Below, in pieces: positions 10,964-21,316 of a stretch of 64,000 nt of DNA. The stretch lies in assembly GCA_914767885.1 (NCBI GenBank), contig CAJZBQ010000015.1, positions 496,001 through 560,000 on the forward strand. Direction: 5' to 3'. Position 1 is the stretch's first letter; every line of letters starts with the position of its first letter. A program made the translations under genes and the position numbers. Below the pieces are notes generated by a model. That model did not search any database and was not told the DNA's origin. It saw only the letters and a list, made by a program, of their open reading frames with translations. This stretch comes from Blepharisma stoltei (taxonomy: Eukaryota > Ciliophora > Heterotrichea > Heterotrichida > Blepharismidae).

Positions 10964-12094
10964 TTAATTTTTCCTTATGAATCTGTTAAAAGCTTCAATA
11001 ATCAAGTCGGAATCAGTCCTTTCGTATGTATAGGTATTCAAAATTTCTTGCATATTTTCATATGGTAATCTACGGTGGCAGAATTTTGAGTGAAAATTCT
11101 TCATGAACATTGAAGTAAACTCTGGGTGGCCTTGCACTGAGACTCCCCAATTCCCATATCTTAGCATTTCTACACGAGTAGATGGAGATGTGTAAATTAT
11201 CCTAGACTCTGGAGAAATTTCTAGCACACAGTCACCATGTGATTCAGATACTTTTAGTTTGTTTGGAAGCCCTTCGAACTCTTCTAATGCAGAGAACTCT
11301 TCAAGATGGTATATGAATTTATTTGAGGGGTTTCTCCCGGTTTCTCCCCCAAATGCTCTAGCAAGGATTTGGTGGCCAAGGCAAATTCCTACGAATTTTA
11401 CGTGAGGATAATGCTCATGAATACTTCTGAGTAGATCCAGTAGAGGATCAACCCAAGGCAAGCTTGAATCATATGAGCAATATTTTGCTCCTGTAATTAA
11501 AATTCCTTTAAGATTTGAGAGATTTCCTAGTGGTGGTAAGTTGTTTTGTGGGATGAAATAATGATTCCATTTTTCTGTTCCTTTAATAAAAAACCCACCA
11601 TATAAGGATTCACTGATCCCAGGCCATGGTAGATAGTCTTGCATGTGAAATAGCAAAAAATCTGGATTTTCGTGAAATGCAACTGGGTTATATGTAGCAG
11701 CACTTAAGCTGAATTCCTTGTCGATGAAGTTGTTAGAAATTGCTAAGTTGTACCTTTCTAGCATGATTTCATAATTCAAAAATTCTCGTGGGATATCCCC
11801 GTTCAATTCGATATTTGGTAGTGGGACATAAATAGTATTTTCAATAGTAAAAGAATGATAGCCTATGTGTTTCATTCAGCTCCTTAACTTTTCATTTTCT
11901 AAGTAACCCATATGGTCCCAGTTAAGAGATGAATACTTAGCTGGCTCAAGTGAACCTGACAAGATTCTAACCACCGAAAAGTAGCGATTTATATCAGATT
12001 CTTGCACAGTAAATGCAGGAATTTGGTTTCCATCAAGAAAGCACTTGAAAGTGTCAGCAATTTTTGAATATGCGAGAATTCTGTAAGATGACAT
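10964..12094 (-). CDS. Class I glutamine amidotransferase-like protein, copy B
   Basis: ATG at 12094 (MSSYRILAYSKIADTF), 376 residues to TAA at 10964 with one TGA read as Trp (LRSWMKHIG). The triad elements are present: FVGICLGHQILARAFGGE and SVQGHPEFTS. It is similar to copy A over the full length, including the N-terminal extension (HENPDFLLFHMQDYLPW in B, HENPEYLLLHMQDYLPW in A). The two genes are 43 bp apart in the same orientation, a recent tandem duplication. No intron or IES is needed. Confidence 0.88.
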
Positions 12095-13032
12095 TACTGA
12101 ACTAAATTTAAAATTAATTAAAATGGTTAATTATATGATTCATTTTAATCTAAGTATTACAATTCAGTTTTGGTATCTCTAGTGATAATTAATTTTCATT
12201 TTTCGTATTCAACACTTCTATCAAATATTTTTGGTTTAGAATTGCCGAATATTTAATTTGTTTATTTATAGAGTGAATGTATTGATATAAATAAAACTGC
12301 TTTAGTGGTCATTCTTCATCTAATTCCAAAAAACTTTCATCTAAAAAACAATTAGATCTATGCATTTAAATTATTATCATATTTATGTATAGCTTTCAGT
12401 GACCCAAAGTAAATCCTAAATAAATCCATTAAATAGTGTGAATATTTTTATATAACTTTAAAAATGTCGATTTTGACCAAAATTAAATAAAATGCAAATA
12501 TTCATATATTCATTAAATTCGGTGAGACAATCCTACAACCCCTCAACGCCTGTATCCTTGGCTAATTAATGCTACGAGACTCTATGAAAGGGAGAGGTGC
12601 AGAATTATGAATTCTAAATTTAATGAATATTTGTCAAGAGAATTACTTTAAACAAGATTTTATACAAAGCTTTATATTCCAGATTAGATTTCCATAAAAA
12701 ACATTTAGTTTTCTAAATGTTAAAACATAAATTAATGGAAATAAAAGAGTCGGTATTTAAAGAAAAATTTTTATAAATATCAGAAACTGATAATAAAGCT
12801 AATTTTCCTAATCAATTTGCTGCCTTATTAAGGCTTTCCACTGGAATTTTTTTTTTAAAATCTGTGCAGTTTTACCTAATAATTTTTTTTATTTGTTTAC
12901 TTATTTACTTCAATTTTCTAGCAAGCTAATTGTGGATTTCTTTCTTTCTCCCCTGAGTTAAATATTTAGATAATAAAACTTGTGACATATTTTCTTATCA
13001 ACTTTTATCCAATAAACTCTAATAAAAATTTG
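12095..13032. other. Intergenic region with one hairpin
   Basis: AT-rich spacer between the amidotransferase pair (minus) and the PLAC8 pair (plus). The only clear structure is the GC-rich hairpin at 12495-12633. No open frame worth calling is seen. Confidence 0.5.
12495..12633. repeat. Hairpin with GC-rich loop
   Basis: The arms CAAATATTCATATATTCATT and AATTTAATGAATATTTG flank about 90 bp that is much more GC-rich than its surroundings (TGAGACAATCCTACAACCCC). It could be a short IES, a SINE head or a structured RNA; nothing here separates these. Confidence 0.4.
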
Positions 13033-13371
13033 ATGGCGGAAGCAAATGGATTTGAAGAACCTTTGTGCGGGTGCACAAAAGATATGAAGAGCTGTTTAAT
13101 CTCATGGTGTGTTCCATGTGGTTCCCAGTGTGTCCAAGGAATGGCAATCAACGAGGCAAGCGCAGGATCAGAAAGCTGTTTCGTCCCATGTCTCCTGGCT
13201 GCATTTTTAGGCTGTATTGGCTCAGCAATCAACCGTGGGAATATTCGTAATCGTTACAGGATTGATGGGAACTTCATTGTAGATTTGCTGATTAGCTGGT
13301 TCTGTCTACCTTGTGTCTCATGCCAAATGTACCGTGAAGTACAATGGAGGAATCAAACTAAAAGAACTTAA
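13033..13371 (+). CDS. PLAC8-family Cys-rich protein, copy 1
   Basis: Start chosen at 13033 (MAEANGFEEPLCGCTKD); an in-frame upstream start at 12982 would add a non-conserved 17-residue leader. Of 112 residues, many are Cys in PLAC8 spacing: WCVPCGSQCVQG, SCFVPCLLAAFLGCIG and FCLPCVSCQMYREVQWR. The paired hydrophobic Cys-rich blocks suggest a small membrane-associated protein. PLAC8 proteins act in cell size control, metal transport or stress response elsewhere; the role here is unknown. The paralogue at 13660 follows in tandem. Confidence 0.8.
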   Translation: MAEANGFEEPLCGCTKDMKSCLISWCVPCGSQCVQGMAINEASAGSESCFVPCLLAAFLGCIGSAINRGNIRNRYRIDGNFIVDLLISWFCLPCVSCQMYREVQWRNQTKRT

Positions 13372-13659
13372 ATAAAATTCAATTAAAAATATTAAGACCT
13401 TTCTAAAAAATACCTTAGAAACCAAAGAAAACTGTTTTTTGTGAAATGAAATTCTTTCTTATTAATTGCCATATATACAGCAAACAAAAATTATTAAAAC
13501 CCTTATAATAAGGAAGATCCAGTCTATTTTTTTAATAAAAAATACTTTTGTGCACATTAACTTATTGCTTTTTATTTTTCATAGTTCAAAAATTTAATAA
13601 AAAGCCTCATTTTTCAGTCAAAAGAAGAGAGGTATTTGGCAACCTTAATAAAAGTTAAA

Positions 13660-13998
13660 ATGGCAAGTGGAAGTGAACCACATTTCACCGAATCACTCTT
13701 CGGATGCACAAAGGACTGCGGTGTCTGCTTATGGGGTTGCTGCATACCTTGTGGTGCTCAGTGCATGCAAGGGAAAGCAATCGAAAAAGCAACTGATGGA
13801 ACTCAAGGCTGTTTCGTCCCATGCCTACTCGCAATCTGCTTGGGATGCATTGGAGCTGCCATCAACCGTGGAACTGTGAGAGGAAAATTCACAATAGAAG
13901 GAGGATGTATCGGAGATTGCTGCACTCATTGCTTCTGTGGCCCTTGTGCTGCATGCCAGGAATATCGAGAAGTTGCTTTCAGAAAGGGATTCAAATAA
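13660..13998 (+). CDS. PLAC8-family Cys-rich protein, copy 2
   Basis: Start chosen at 13660 (MASGSEPHFTESLFGCTKD), aligning with copy 1. It is 112 residues long with the same layout: GCCIPCGAQCMQGKAIEKA, GCFVPCLLAICLGCIGAAINRG and CFCGPCAACQEYREVAFR. It has more Cys than copy 1 in the C-terminal block (CIGDCCTHCFCGPC). Same strand, 288 bp downstream, so a tandem duplication. Neither copy carries an insertion. Confidence 0.8.
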   Translation: MASGSEPHFTESLFGCTKDCGVCLWGCCIPCGAQCMQGKAIEKATDGTQGCFVPCLLAICLGCIGAAINRGTVRGKFTIEGGCIGDCCTHCFCGPCAACQEYREVAFRKGFK

Positions 13999-14291
13999 TC
14001 TTCATAAATAATTTAGTTTTATCACATATAAGAACTGTGTTTTTTAAAGAGCTTTGAAACCATTGGAGTTTGAAAAGTAATAGAAACGCACAAATTAAGG
14101 GGAGATCAGTCGGTTTTGAAACTCCATTTTTAAATTCAAAGATTTTTAAGAATATACTAAGCAAGTTTTGTTTCAAGATTTTTGGCATTTAAACAAACTT
14201 GTTTTACCAATCAACTACTTTAGATCTGTTAATAAATTAATTTCCTAGCTTTGACCCAAAAATTCGAAAAGTTCATTTGAAACGAATTTGC

Positions 14292-15586
14292 TTAGTTTGT
14301 GCCATCAATTCTGTATAAATCATTATTGTGTGCAAATTCACTAGATGAAAATTTGAATCTCTTTGATCTGCAATTGACTTCGGAATCGTCATTATTTTTT
14401 CTTTTAAGATTGTCTTTGCAATTAGAATACAGCTCTATTGAATGCCTATCGATTTTAATGGCGCTCTTCATATAGATAATTCCTGGGGATAGCGCGGAAT
14501 ACGCTATCCCCAGGACCAACCGGGATCGGATTCACACATGGAACGGGAGTTCCATGTGTGGATCCATTTTTTAAATGTGAGATATTTACTTTCACGTGTG
14601 AAAAAAATGGATCCACACATGGAACCCTCGTTCCATGTGGGATCCGATCCCGGTTGGTCCTGGGGATAGCGTATTCCGCGCTATCCCCAGGAATTTTCTA
14701 TATTTAATGATGCTTGATATTCATGACTCTGCGGTTTTATAAGGCTTGCCTTGTCTTCAGCATAGTTTGCATTCAAACTAGTTTTTTTATTGCTTGAAAC
14801 GTTTTCTGAATTGTTTGCAGGGGAGTTTACTTGGCTTGTCGAGCTGCGAAAAGTTATTTCGCTATAAAAATCCATAAAATCACCTCCTTCACTATTTTCA
14901 TAACTAATTGGTGGAGTCAGGCAAAAGGAAGTATAGAAATTTCCCGAGGATGGTGCTATTTGCGCCATCCTCGCGCAATCGAAAATCGGCTCCACACGGG
15001 AAAGATTTTTCACATGTGAAGCCATTTTTTCACAGTGAGAATCCTGAATTCCACGTGTGAAAAAAATGGCTCGATACGTGGAAAATCGTTCCCGTTTGGA
15101 GCCGATTTTCCGTATTGCCAGAGAATGGCGCAAATAGCGCCATTCTCGGGCAATTAGTATATCTGAGTCCGTTTCTAAATTTTCCATTTCCAAAGATGAC
15201 AAGCTTTTACTTTTAGAGATGCTGCTCTGATGAGATATTAGGCATTCTTTCCCCGAACATTTTATTACATTTGCACTATTTCTTTGATAATCCTCATGAG
15301 AATCTAGATTTGCTAGAACCCCAATATTTTCCCACGTTGTTTGCGATATACTCGCAGTCTTATGTGCCTTAAACTTGTATCTTGCCTCTTGAAGAGAAGA
15401 AAATGAATAGTTTTTTTTAAGCTTTACTTGATTTCTTGCTGCTTGTAGAGATGTAAAGTTTAAAAGGGTTGGCTTTTTATTTAATACAAAACTTGTATCT
15501 TTATTTTGACTATCAATTCTTGTTGAAGCTGATTTTTTTCTGTAAGCTTTGCTTGGGAGTTTTCCAAGCTTATTTGGAATGTTCAT
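14292..15586 (-). CDS. Hypothetical protein interrupted by two palindromic IESs
   Basis: ATG at 15586 (MNIPNKLGKLPSKAYRKKS), stop TAA at 14292. The N-terminal part has two related motifs (NFTSLQAARNQVKLKK and SFSSLQEARYKFKAHK); the rest is Ser/Asn-rich and the C-terminus has a basic, NLS-like stretch (NCRSKRFKF). Both palindromes must be removed: TA joins give TDSD-TSFCLTPPISYEN for 14934-15161 and QASLN-MKSAIKIDRHS for 14473-14702, both in phase. The first palindrome is itself open in this frame, so a naive gene call would run through it. No domain recognised. Confidence 0.6.
14473..14702. repeat. Multi-hairpin palindromic IES, copy 1 (~230 bp)
   Basis: Outer arms TATAGATAATTCCTGGGGAT and TATAGAAAATTCCTGGGGAT (reverse-complemented). 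Each arm contains its own hairpins: GGGGATAGCGCGGAATACGC with its complement, then CACATGGAACGGGAGTTCC with its complement. The centre is asymmetric around CACGTGTGAAAAAAATGGAT. Nearly the whole element can fold into a branched cruciform. It is TA-bounded, and excision keeps the host gene in frame. Confidence 0.75.
14934..15161. repeat. Multi-hairpin palindromic IES, copy 2 (~228 bp)
   Basis: Outer arms TATAGAAATTTCCCGAGG and TATACTAATTGCCCGAGA. The same architecture as copy 1 is built from different bases: the sub-hairpin is GAGGATGGTGCTATTTGCGC with its complement, and the second block lies around AATCGGCTCC. The centre CACGTGTGAAAAAAATGG is shared with copy 1. TA join restores SDTSFCLTPP. 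Confidence 0.75.
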
Positions 15587-15702
15587 TCAAATATGTTTAT
15601 TCATTCATATTTTATACCCACAATGGCTGATTATAGCATTTCAAGTTTATGCCGCTCAAATCTGTACTTATTATATAAGTTAGATATAATTATATTAGCG
15701 CC

Positions 15703-17011
15703 TTAATTCTCTAAAAACTCTTGAATTTGATCCATGTTCAAGCTATTGCTCAAATCAATACTTGCAGACTCTTCTGTCTCAATCTTCTTTCTTTCCGCGT
15801 ATTTGAAGTTTTTCGTTGAAAATTGTTCCTTCAATCCAAGCTTCTCCAACTTCACAAGATGTTTAAACGTTTCTCTGCCATTTGGATCCAAATTTGTATG
15901 CTTATCAAAAATCAGCCCATAGTTTTGTGATAGCTGATTAGTGCTTTCATCTGACAGCTCTTTGCTTGTGCTTGCGTTTTCCTTTAATTTTCAGTTTTTC
16001 CGGTGTTTTTTATTTGATTTAGCGTTCTTTTTGGACGTTTTTTCGCTTTTTAAACTGACCATTGGCGTTGTGCATTTAATTGGCACCGATATAGGATCGA
16101 ATTTTCCTCCGAGTATTTTGCATAAAGGGAGAGCTTGAGACTTTGCTAAAGTATTAATAGGAGTTATCCCCTGGCTGGGCTTAGAGCTCTTCCTGCGTTC
16201 TTTATTTTTACTGCTTGGGATGTTAAATTTCACATTGTTTTCTATATATTTTTCAGTTTGTGCTGTGCTTGTTAATGACTCTTTCAGTCCAGTCATCATT
16301 AAATCGAGGTCTTTTGCGCTTGAAGAATCCTCACTTTGCTTGTTGATTTCGATTTTGAAATGATCATTCGGGCTGAGAAAAATAGGTTTCTGTGTCTTTT
16401 CTGAAATTTCTGAGTTTATCATAGATGATGGCTCTTCCACTTCTTTACCGGAATCTCCTTTAAGCCGTCTTGGTCTGACCATCATTATTTGATTCCTTAC
16501 AGAACTTTGGAAATAAAATGGTGGCATCGACTGAAGATGGACTTCGAGACACACTCCCTATGGCGAAGGTAGAACCCGTCCCGATGAAGCTGAAAATAAT
16601 ATCTCTATCACTTCTTGAAGTAGGCCTAATGGTTTGAGATACCTTTCGAAGAGGAAGACCTATTTCTCATGAAGGTTTTCCATGTCCCTGCCAATCTATA
16701 GGCAGGTTTTGCCTCCCACTTAGTCTTTGCTAATCGGGACTAACTGTGCATCCGCAAGAGGGAACTCTAACCTAGGAAGCTAATCCTTAGGTTAGGTGGG
16801 CATACGCCAGATAGGCAGGCAGTGGCCTATCCTATTATAGCCTTATAACTTAAGTTACAGCACTTTTTTTGAAAGGTGCTCCTGGAACGCACATTTTTTC
16901 TGTAAAATCGACGAAGCTTTGCATCTCAGAAAGCATTTCAGTTTGAACGCTTGCATCTGAGAAGGTGATACCACGTCCACAGGTCTTGCAGATACATTTA
17001 TGCGTTGTCAT
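15703..17011 (-). CDS. Hypothetical Ser/Lys-rich protein with N-terminal Cys motif, split by SINE
   Basis: Start taken at ATG 17011 (MTTHKCICKTCGRGITF); an upstream non-ATG extension is possible. Four Cys in CICKTCGRG might bind metal, otherwise the protein is Ser/Lys rich. Removing the SINE 16509-16854 at its 12-bp repeat gives FKKSAVRNQIMMVRPRRLK, in phase. A TGA codon near 15993 is read as Trp. The C-terminus (SLNMDQIQEFLEN) is acidic. No known family recognised; nuclear localisation is possible from basic clusters (NKERRKSSK, KKNAKSNKKHRK). Confidence 0.6.
16509..16854 (+). mobile_element. SINE-like retroposon family 3, in exon
   Basis: GC-rich 346-bp block with internal hairpins (CTGCCAATCTATAGGCAG, CTAACCTAGG...CCTTAGGTTAG). 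It is flanked by a 12-bp target repeat with one mismatch, TTACAGAACTTT (16497-16508) and TTACAGCACTTT (16855-16866). Removing it with one repeat copy restores the host frame. Confidence 0.75.
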
Positions 17012-17281
17012 GCTTTTCTTAAAACAACTTTTTATCAAATGGCATTTACAAATTGGGAGTTATAAGAGCTAATAAGATCGAGCAATTAAATTGTCTAAAT
17101 AAATTATCTTAAGATATTTACGCGTATAACTCGACTGTTTATGGCATTAGAAAAGGCTTTTTATAAATTGTCGAAGTTTTTTAGCGATTTATCATCAAGT
17201 GATCTTTGATAAATCTCTTTTATTGAAGCCATTTATTAAAGATATAAAGCTAAATATAGGAAGGATTTTCTAAATGATTGA

Positions 17282-19079
17282 TTAAGTATCTTTATGATAA
17301 AGGAAATAAAAGCTGAACACTAAAAACCCAACGATTGTGCTGAAAACGCTAACTCCCCCGCCCTCCGTGAGTGAACAAAAAAATTTTGTTCACTCACGGA
17401 GGGGGGGTTAATTTTTTTTTTTTAAAAAAAATTATATATATAAATTTTATAAAAAATATTTTTTTTCGAAATTTAAAAAAATCCTAATATGCAAAAATTG
17501 GAAAGCAAACATTAATTCAATTTGCAAAATTTATGTTTTAAAAAGCAATTTGTTTAAAAATTAAACAGAATTAGCTCTATATTTCATTATACTAATTATC
17601 ATTTATATATTAAAACTTTTTTCCCATAAAATATTTTTCTATTAAAAAAATTTTTGTTCACTCACGGAGGGTGGGTTTTTGGGCAAAAAATAGCGATTTT
17701 TCTAATGGTTTTGTTCACTCACGGAGGGGGGAGTAAGATAATAAGGATAAGCACAAATCAAGAATCTTTCATATTGGTTATGTCTATAGGGTCTTACCGA
17801 CGCTTCAGTTGCCGTATTGATCCACGTGTATCCAGGCTGGTTAAAATGAACCTTAAACTGATAGACTCCATGTACATCAGGAGCAACAAACTCAGTATAA
17901 AACAGTCCATTATTGTTTGACAAATATTTTCTGATCTTTGGATCAAGCATAATGAAATCCACATAAACCTTGCTTGAAGTAAAAGGCTTCCATGTCTTCG
18001 TCTTTCCGTCGTACTCTTCAATATCAATTGAGTAATAAACCTTATCTTTCACTGTATACTCCTTCTCTAAATAGCCCTTTTCTACTGTCCCTGGTTTAGT
18101 GTGTTGACTAACTCTGTAGTTAGTTATTCCTGAGTATCTTAAAACTCCTTTATTTTTCAAAGCCCAATCAGAAATTTGTTGGCAAAAATCTTTGTTGCCT
18201 TTGGTTGAGTCATCGTAAAATTCATTTTTACATATATCTAAAGACCCAAGAATGACGAATCTTGCATTATTTCTGCCTTGTGTAGCAGCACCAAGGATTA
18301 TTTCTGAGCCGGAGTCAGAGTACTTGTCTTTGAATTTCAAGTCATTTTGAACAAAAGCCTTGCTGGATGCCACAAGTGTTGATACAGATAGCGAGGTCTC
18401 TTTTTTCATATAAAAAGGCACACCAGACAAATGAATTGGCTTGGCTGCCTTAGCCGCGATTATTTCTGGTGCTGTCACATTAGTGGTTTTTACAACAGTG
18501 TCTTTATCAGCATTATAAACTCTAGCCCCTTGCTCATAAAAATCGTACCCAAAATTGTTGGCTAATTTCCTGTATAAAAGCCCAGCATCGGTATCAGCAA
18601 ACATAATGATGCTTCCTTCATGGTGAAACTTTTCTCCTCGGGGACATTTTCGTTGCAGACATAGCCTGGGATATTTGGTCGAATTTTTTTCTTGTCAGAC
18701 ATTGGTCGAAAATAGCGGGTTTTTGCCACTTAAATGTCTATTGAATTGAGAAGATTCTGTTGGGGGGAAAATCACAATCAAAAGGCATGGTGCATCCTTC
18801 ATAGGTGTCAAAGAAAGATAGTAGGTCATCAACAGTGGTTTTCCCACCCAAGTCTTCTACTGAAGGTGCAGCGAGAAGGATGGCCTGATATAAAGCTTCT
18901 CCATACTTTTCTATCTTGATTCCTGCTGAATCTGCCATTCTGAATGTAAGTTGGTTGCCTTGAGATTCGAGAAAATTGAAATATTTGGCATGAGTGTCTT
19001 TAATGTCCCAGCTATCAAGCAGCACAAGAATTTTGGACCCGGATACTGCAATTGCTAAGCTTAAAAGCACCCAAAGCAT
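17282..19079 (-). CDS. DDOST: OST48/DDOST, oligosaccharyltransferase 48-kDa subunit
   Basis: Start preferred at ATG 19079 (MLWVLLSLAIAVSGSKILVL), which gives a clean signal peptide; ATG 19109 is also in frame. The luminal N-terminal domain (ILVLLDSWDIKDTHAKYFNF, TTVDDLLSFFDTYEG), middle domain (RKLANNFGYDFYEQGARVYN, ARFVILGSLDICKNEFYDD) and C-terminal Ig-like part (GLFYTEFVAPDVHGVYQFKV) follow OST48 order. The protein ends in a single membrane helix (FSTIVGFLVFSFYFLYHKDT). Two insertions interrupt it: 18622-18802, between 8-bp repeats, and 17353-17736. Removal gives FDTYEGSIIMFADTDAG and YPYYLSVFSTIV. It is part of the ER complex for N-glycosylation. Confidence 0.9.
17353..17736. mobile_element. 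C-rich-ended MITE-like IES, family A, 384 bp
   Basis: Flanked by TAA (17350-17352 and 17734-17736). Left end CTCCCCCGCCCTCCGTGAGTG with a nested inverted copy; right end with two TTCACTCACGGAGGG copies and GGGGGGAG. Excision joins the OST48 body (CAYPYYL) to its C-terminal membrane helix (SVFSTIVGFLVFSFYF). This is a near-intact copy usable as the family A reference. Confidence 0.85.
18622..18802. other. Insertion in OST48 with 8-bp direct repeats, 181 bp
   Basis: TCCTTCAT occurs at 18614-18621 and 18795-18802. Excision leaving one copy joins FFDTYEG to SIIMFADTDAG, where OST48 proteins are continuous. No clear terminal inverted repeat and no TA at the left border, so it differs from the TA-bound and TNA-bound elements. 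An 8-bp duplication recalls hAT-type insertion, but no transposase or TIR supports that. Confidence 0.6.
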
Positions 19080-19837
19080 GGCTAAAATGGTTATAATAAA
19101 TAATATCACTAATTTCTAAAGATAATTAAGTTATAAGAAAGGAAAACCAATCTATTCTCCTTTACATTTAATTTTAATTGTTGCACTTTAAATGTATAAA
19201 ATCAATAAGAATTTAGTTAAACTAGTTATAAAATGATTATTTAACTTTTTGAACTGAATTAATATATTATTTTTGGTGTAGCTATTTATCGCGCTTCAAA
19301 CGTGGAAAAATTCTACATGTGGAGTCTTAATTATGACTTGACTTCTCATTTAAACGCAATTTAAGCTTGGAATGATATAAATAAATATATGAATGATATT
19401 AAACAGAGTCAAAAATTTGATGGAAGCATTAATAAAGATTACGTAATAGTTTTTTCAGAAGAAAATCAATTTAAATATTAATAATAATTATTTAATAATA
19501 ATTTAAACATAATTTTACGAAGTATGATTGATTTTATTTTCTATGATTTTCCCATCTTTTAAAAACTTATTATATAAAAATTATTCATACTTTTAGTATT
19601 TTAAACAGTCCAATCTCTTTTAAACTCTGAATAAATAGATTGGTCAATTGTGGAGAGCACATAGGAGTATAACTACTGGCAATGATCATTGCTTTAAATG
19701 TTGGAGCTATAGGCTTCTGTTTTATTGAATATGATGCCTGAGTTAAAATGAAATTAAAATTGCCCTATTTCTAACGCGTTATTAAGGCTAAACTAAGTTA
19801 ACGATATTTTGCATAGCTGATAATTTATTTCTATCTT
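19080..19837. other. Intergenic AT-rich region
   Basis: Upstream of OST48 and downstream of the gene at 19838. No convincing frame, repeat or RNA gene seen. Confidence 0.4.
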
Positions 19838-20983
19838 TTAAATTCAATGCAAAATCTTCTTCAGAGTAGAAATCTGGCTAGCTGGTTTACTATAAATTCA
19901 ATTAAATTTCTCATTTACTTGAATTTCTGTCTTATTATATAAAAAATAATATTTATCTATGATTATTTCTCTTAATCCCTCTTTAAATTGGAAAAAAAAT
20001 CTGTTCAAATTATAAAAGACATAAATTGAGACAATAATTTGAATTTTTAATTTACTTTATGAAGTATTAATTTAAAAATTAATCGATACAGTGTTAAAAC
20101 TATTTAAATATATTCTACTTGTACTTTTTCAACTAAATTTGGTCAAAAATAATTATATTAAAATTAGTATTTTCACTATAAAATTTCCTATTGAAATAAA
20201 ATTTGTTCCAATTTAAATGGGGTAAAGTACTCAAAAAATGGAAATTTTGGTTCCAATTTAAGTGGGAGGAAGCTAGAATTGGCCCCTTCTAGTGCTGCGT
20301 TTTCGTATTCCTTTATAATTTTTTGATAATGATATGCTTTTCTTCTTTCATTATACGTAGGACTTGGCACATCTGGGATTAAGATTAAGATTAGCCGTTC
20401 GCACTTGCAGGGCCGGGGATTTGCACCCCTTCACGCTCTTCGCCTATGGTGAGGCCTCGGCGGACACCCTCCTTGTTGCCTCAAACAAGGGATTCGCACA
20501 GCGTGGGTTGTCTTTCCGAAAATCCATAAAAAATGGATTTTCTTGTCGACTGTCGGTAGAAGGTAGAATTCGAAAGCCTGGGACGTAACGCCCAGTTTCA
20601 CGCTAGGGAGTTGCCCGATTGGTCCAGAGGACTCTGCTGGGCTTCCCCTTTCCAACCTCCGTGCTCATCTCCCCACGAGGAAAAAACCACCTCTGAATTT
20701 AGACTGGGCTAGGCTCTGAACATAACCAGAATTGCTTACCTAGCATTGCTGTCCATTTCTGAAGTAGTAAAACCTTACAGGATATAAATAAAATATAAGT
20801 TGAGTATGCATGACCGGGAGGCCATGCCCAGACGAAGACGCCATATTTTATTTATGGCACATCTGGGATAATTTCTTTAACTTCAGGAACTTTTGGTGGG
20901 ATTATTTCGATTTGTATAGTTATTTCTGCATACATTTCGCCCAGCTCCTTAATGTTTACTTCACTTCCCGATAAATCAGACAT
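19838..20983 (-). CDS. Hypothetical protein split by a SINE and an IES
   Basis: ATG at 20983 (MSDLSGSEVNIKELGEMYAE). After removal of the SINE 20380-20855 the frame reads VKEIIPDVPSPTYNERRKAYH. It then meets the degenerate element at 19970-20274. Downstream an open stretch (REIIIDKYYFLYNKTEIQVNEKF) ends at TAA 19838, but the exact junction is ambiguous: the simple TA join gives an early stop and a one-base-shifted join gives the long tail. Acidic N-terminus, charged helix in the middle; no family recognised. Confidence 0.5.
19970..20274. mobile_element. C-rich-ended MITE-like IES, family B, degenerate
   Basis: The left part is TTAATCCCTCTTTAAATTGG and the right end TTCCAATTTAAGTGGGAGG. The borders (TTA on the left, CTAG on the right) no longer match exactly, so the excision point is uncertain. 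Confidence 0.55.
20380..20855 (-). mobile_element. SINE family 1, in exon
   Basis: The minus strand begins with the head hairpin (AAAATATGGCGTCTTCG ... TATATTTTATTTATATCC) and the body GACAGCAATGCTAGGTAAGC. It ends in a tail of TAATCT units (CTAATCTTAATCTTAATC). A perfect 14-bp target repeat GGCACATCTGGGAT lies at 20366-20379 and 20856-20869. The repeat contains no TA, so excision here cannot follow a TA rule. Minus-orientation copy, same body as those at 46575 and 57252. Confidence 0.85.
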
Positions 20984-21316
20984 TTTAATGATTTTTATAT
21001 TCTAAACAATGGAAGAGTCCAGCTATAAAGTATTTTCTAATTAGGATATCTGCAAGGCTAATAATGTTCAAGAAATCAAAGAAATAAATGACGCGTTGAT
21101 TTCCCGCGAAAAAACTATAAGTATCACCACGAATCGATTGCTTGTAAAGCCTAATTAGAAAGATAAAGATTTCTATTGTCTTATTCTCCTCATTTAATAA
21201 CGAACTTATCAATTAGGCAATTTATAAAATTATTTATATAAAAAATTATTTTTAATTTTAATTGATAAAACTTTCACAAATGTGAATTAAGGATCAAATA
21301 TTTGCTCGTTTATTAA

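Noticed and set aside
12982-13250. Overlapping frames on both strands around the PLAC8 gene
   Set aside because: Only the plus-strand Cys-rich frame matches a family and repeats in the tandem copy.
20985-21212. 75-codon minus-strand open frame just upstream of the gene at 20983
   Set aside because: No ATG start, no homology, one base from the next ATG; plausible but unsupported.
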